DNA from: Candidatus Melainabacteria bacterium GWA2_34_9
Lineage (GTDB): Bacteria; Cyanobacteriota; Vampirovibrionia; Gastranaerophilales; UBA9971
NCBI GenBank assembly: GCA_001784535.1
Contig: MFRJ01000002.1
Location: 1 to 6,430, forward strand
Length of the DNA: 6,430 nucleotides
Direction: 5' to 3'
A model generated the notes under the pieces. The model did not search any database, was not told the origin of the DNA, and worked only from the letters and a program-made list of their open reading frames with translations. Of this stretch, positions 5,677 to 6,430 are shown piece after piece. The translations under genes and the position numbers were made by a program. Numbering within the stretch: position 1 is the stretch's first letter; each line of letters opens with the position of its first letter.

Positions 5677-5705
5677 ATTAAAATAGATAAACAGAATAAT
5701 TTCAA
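5677..5705 (-). promoter_or_regulatory. Sigma70-type promoter of the secreted-protein gene, with an overlapping palindrome
   Basis: On the minus strand, TTGAAA (5700-5705) and TTTAAT (5677-5682) are exactly 17 bases apart, each 5 of 6 to consensus. Transcription would start near 5670, giving a leader of about 35 bases before the ATG at 5635. The -10 box lies within an inverted repeat, ATCTAT (5673-5678) and ATAGAT (5683-5688), which could be an operator or simply AT-rich chance. Confidence 0.55.
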
Positions 5706-5790
5706 TACTTTCATGTAGAACAGGCTGCATCAGCTGTAAAGAGACATCCAGACTGAGATAAATTATCAGCCATTCTGAGCCATTTCTGAT

Positions 5791-6430
5791 TTATTGTTTA
5801 GCTCTTATTCTAATAGTGTTAGCAAGCTTAATTTTACTGTATAGCTTTATGTCTTTACCATAATGTTTAATTTTTGCAATAATTGCATAATCTTGAATAT
5901 AATCAGGTTCTCGTTCCAAGTTAATCCAATTATTTTGACAAATTACGACTAAAGTTAATGGTTTAGTTGTATCAATCGAAGGTTTCCCGGGGTATACCAG
6001 AATTCCTTTTTGGTGTACGCCTCTATTTCTAAAGTTAATACCTGGCTTTATATCTTTAACTTCTTTATTTTTTAATGAAGGAGGTACAAATCCTTCAGGT
6101 TTTTTATCGCCGGTTATTGTTATTTGTCCATATCCTTCAATGATATCTTCAGTTTCTGCATTTTTAAATAAATGAAACTCCATTGAACAACCTAAGTAGT
6201 CAATTCTGTTTTTTCTTATTGGAGGATCATATACTAAGCAAAATTCAATTTCTTTTCTCCCTTGTACATTAATAAAATCATCAGGTAAATTAATACTATA
6301 AACTTGTACTGAATCAGGCTTTATTCTATTTTCTGTTTTTAAAACTACCCTTGAATCATCAGAATAACAAGCATTTTCGATATTAGGCTTGCCATAGCCA
6401 TAAACTTTAAATAAATCTGCTAAGATTGTT
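5791..6430 (-). CDS. C-terminal part of a large subtilisin-like (S8) serine protease, cut by the window edge
   Basis: The minus-strand frame ending at TAA (5791-5793) has no stop up to base 6430, so the gene enters from outside the window and 212 C-terminal residues are seen. Counting from the first whole codon: VYGYGKPNIENA (9-20) matches the 'GYGxPN...A' segment that follows the catalytic serine region of subtilases; VQVYSINLPDDF (41-52), FCLVYDPPIRKNRIDYLG (63-80) and MEFHLF (83-88) form a beta-rich domain; GVHQKG (137-142), LVVICQNNW (160-168), IQDYAII (178-184) and a basic RIRAK end (207-211) follow. This order matches what I recall of the C-terminal half of large S8 peptidases that often sit next to an AAA ATPase gene. 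The catalytic Asp, His and Ser are not in the window, so activity cannot be judged. The Met at 6183 is internal, not the start. The stop lies 155 bases from the start of the next gene, with no clear terminator. Confidence 0.8.
   Translation of the reverse strand, partial: TILADLFKVYGYGKPNIENACYSDDSRVVLKTENRIKPDSVQVYSINLPDDFINVQGRKEIEFCLVYDPPIRKNRIDYLGCSMEFHLFKNAETEDIIEGYGQITITGDKKPEGFVPPSLKNKEVKDIKPGINFRNRGVHQKGILVYPGKPSIDTTKPLTLVVICQNNWINLEREPDYIQDYAIIAKIKHYGKDIKLYSKIKLANTIRIRAKQ

Noticed and set aside
5769..5789. Near-tandem repeat GCCATTCTGA / GCCATTTCTGA just past the protease stop codon
   Set aside because: Only two imperfect copies, too short to be called a meaningful repeat array or CRISPR.
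5791..6183. A separate 130-residue gene starting at the ATG at 6183
   Set aside because: The same frame continues without a stop to the window edge, and the upstream residues belong to the same conserved protease-tail pattern; there is no Shine-Dalgarno before this ATG.

Overview
The window is AT-rich (by eye roughly two thirds A+T) bacterial DNA. It carries seven protein-coding genes, one of them cut by the right edge. The gene set (thymidylate kinase, a PgsA-type phospholipid synthase, TrmL, an AMMECR1-domain protein, RmlA) is bacterial housekeeping and cell-envelope material. The base composition and the glutamine-rich GDPH protein would suit a gut Vampirovibrionia/Gastranaerophilales-type ('Melainabacteria') genome. 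That placement is an inference from general resemblance, not shown by a marker gene.

Layout. Positions 1-298 hold no gene and act as an AT-rich leader to a 406-residue protein (299-1519, +). This protein has a Gln/Pro-rich front half, a GDPH motif of the kind found in self-cleaving DUF1521/NopE1 and VWD domains, and a calcium-loop motif near its end. A clear intrinsic terminator follows (1552-1585). Next is a GC-rich palindromic repeat-like element (about 1590-1627) that touches the stop codon of tmk (1626-2237, -), which starts with GTG. A short divergent promoter region (2238-2416) contains inverted and direct repeats. From there a rightward cluster runs: a CDP-alcohol phosphatidyltransferase (probably pgsA), trmL overlapping it by 8 bases, a membrane-anchored AMMECR1-domain protein 19 bases further on, and then rfbA/rmlA behind its own likely extended -10 promoter and strong ribosome binding site.

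On the right, two leftward genes face this cluster. The first (5009-5635) encodes a secreted, probably envelope, protein whose 3' end overlaps the end of rfbA by 24 bases. It has a good sigma70-type promoter at 5677-5705. The second (5791 to the right edge) is the C-terminal 212 residues of a larger protein whose reading frame stays open through the window end. It looks like the tail of a large subtilisin-like (S8) serine protease of the type that often sits beside an AAA ATPase.

Functional links: tmk supplies dTDP/dTTP, and RmlA consumes dTTP to make dTDP-glucose for surface sugars. PgsA supplies anionic phospholipid. The most interesting items are the GDPH/calcium protein, the membrane-tethered AMMECR1 protein without its usual partners, and the protease at the edge, whose neighbours lie outside the window.
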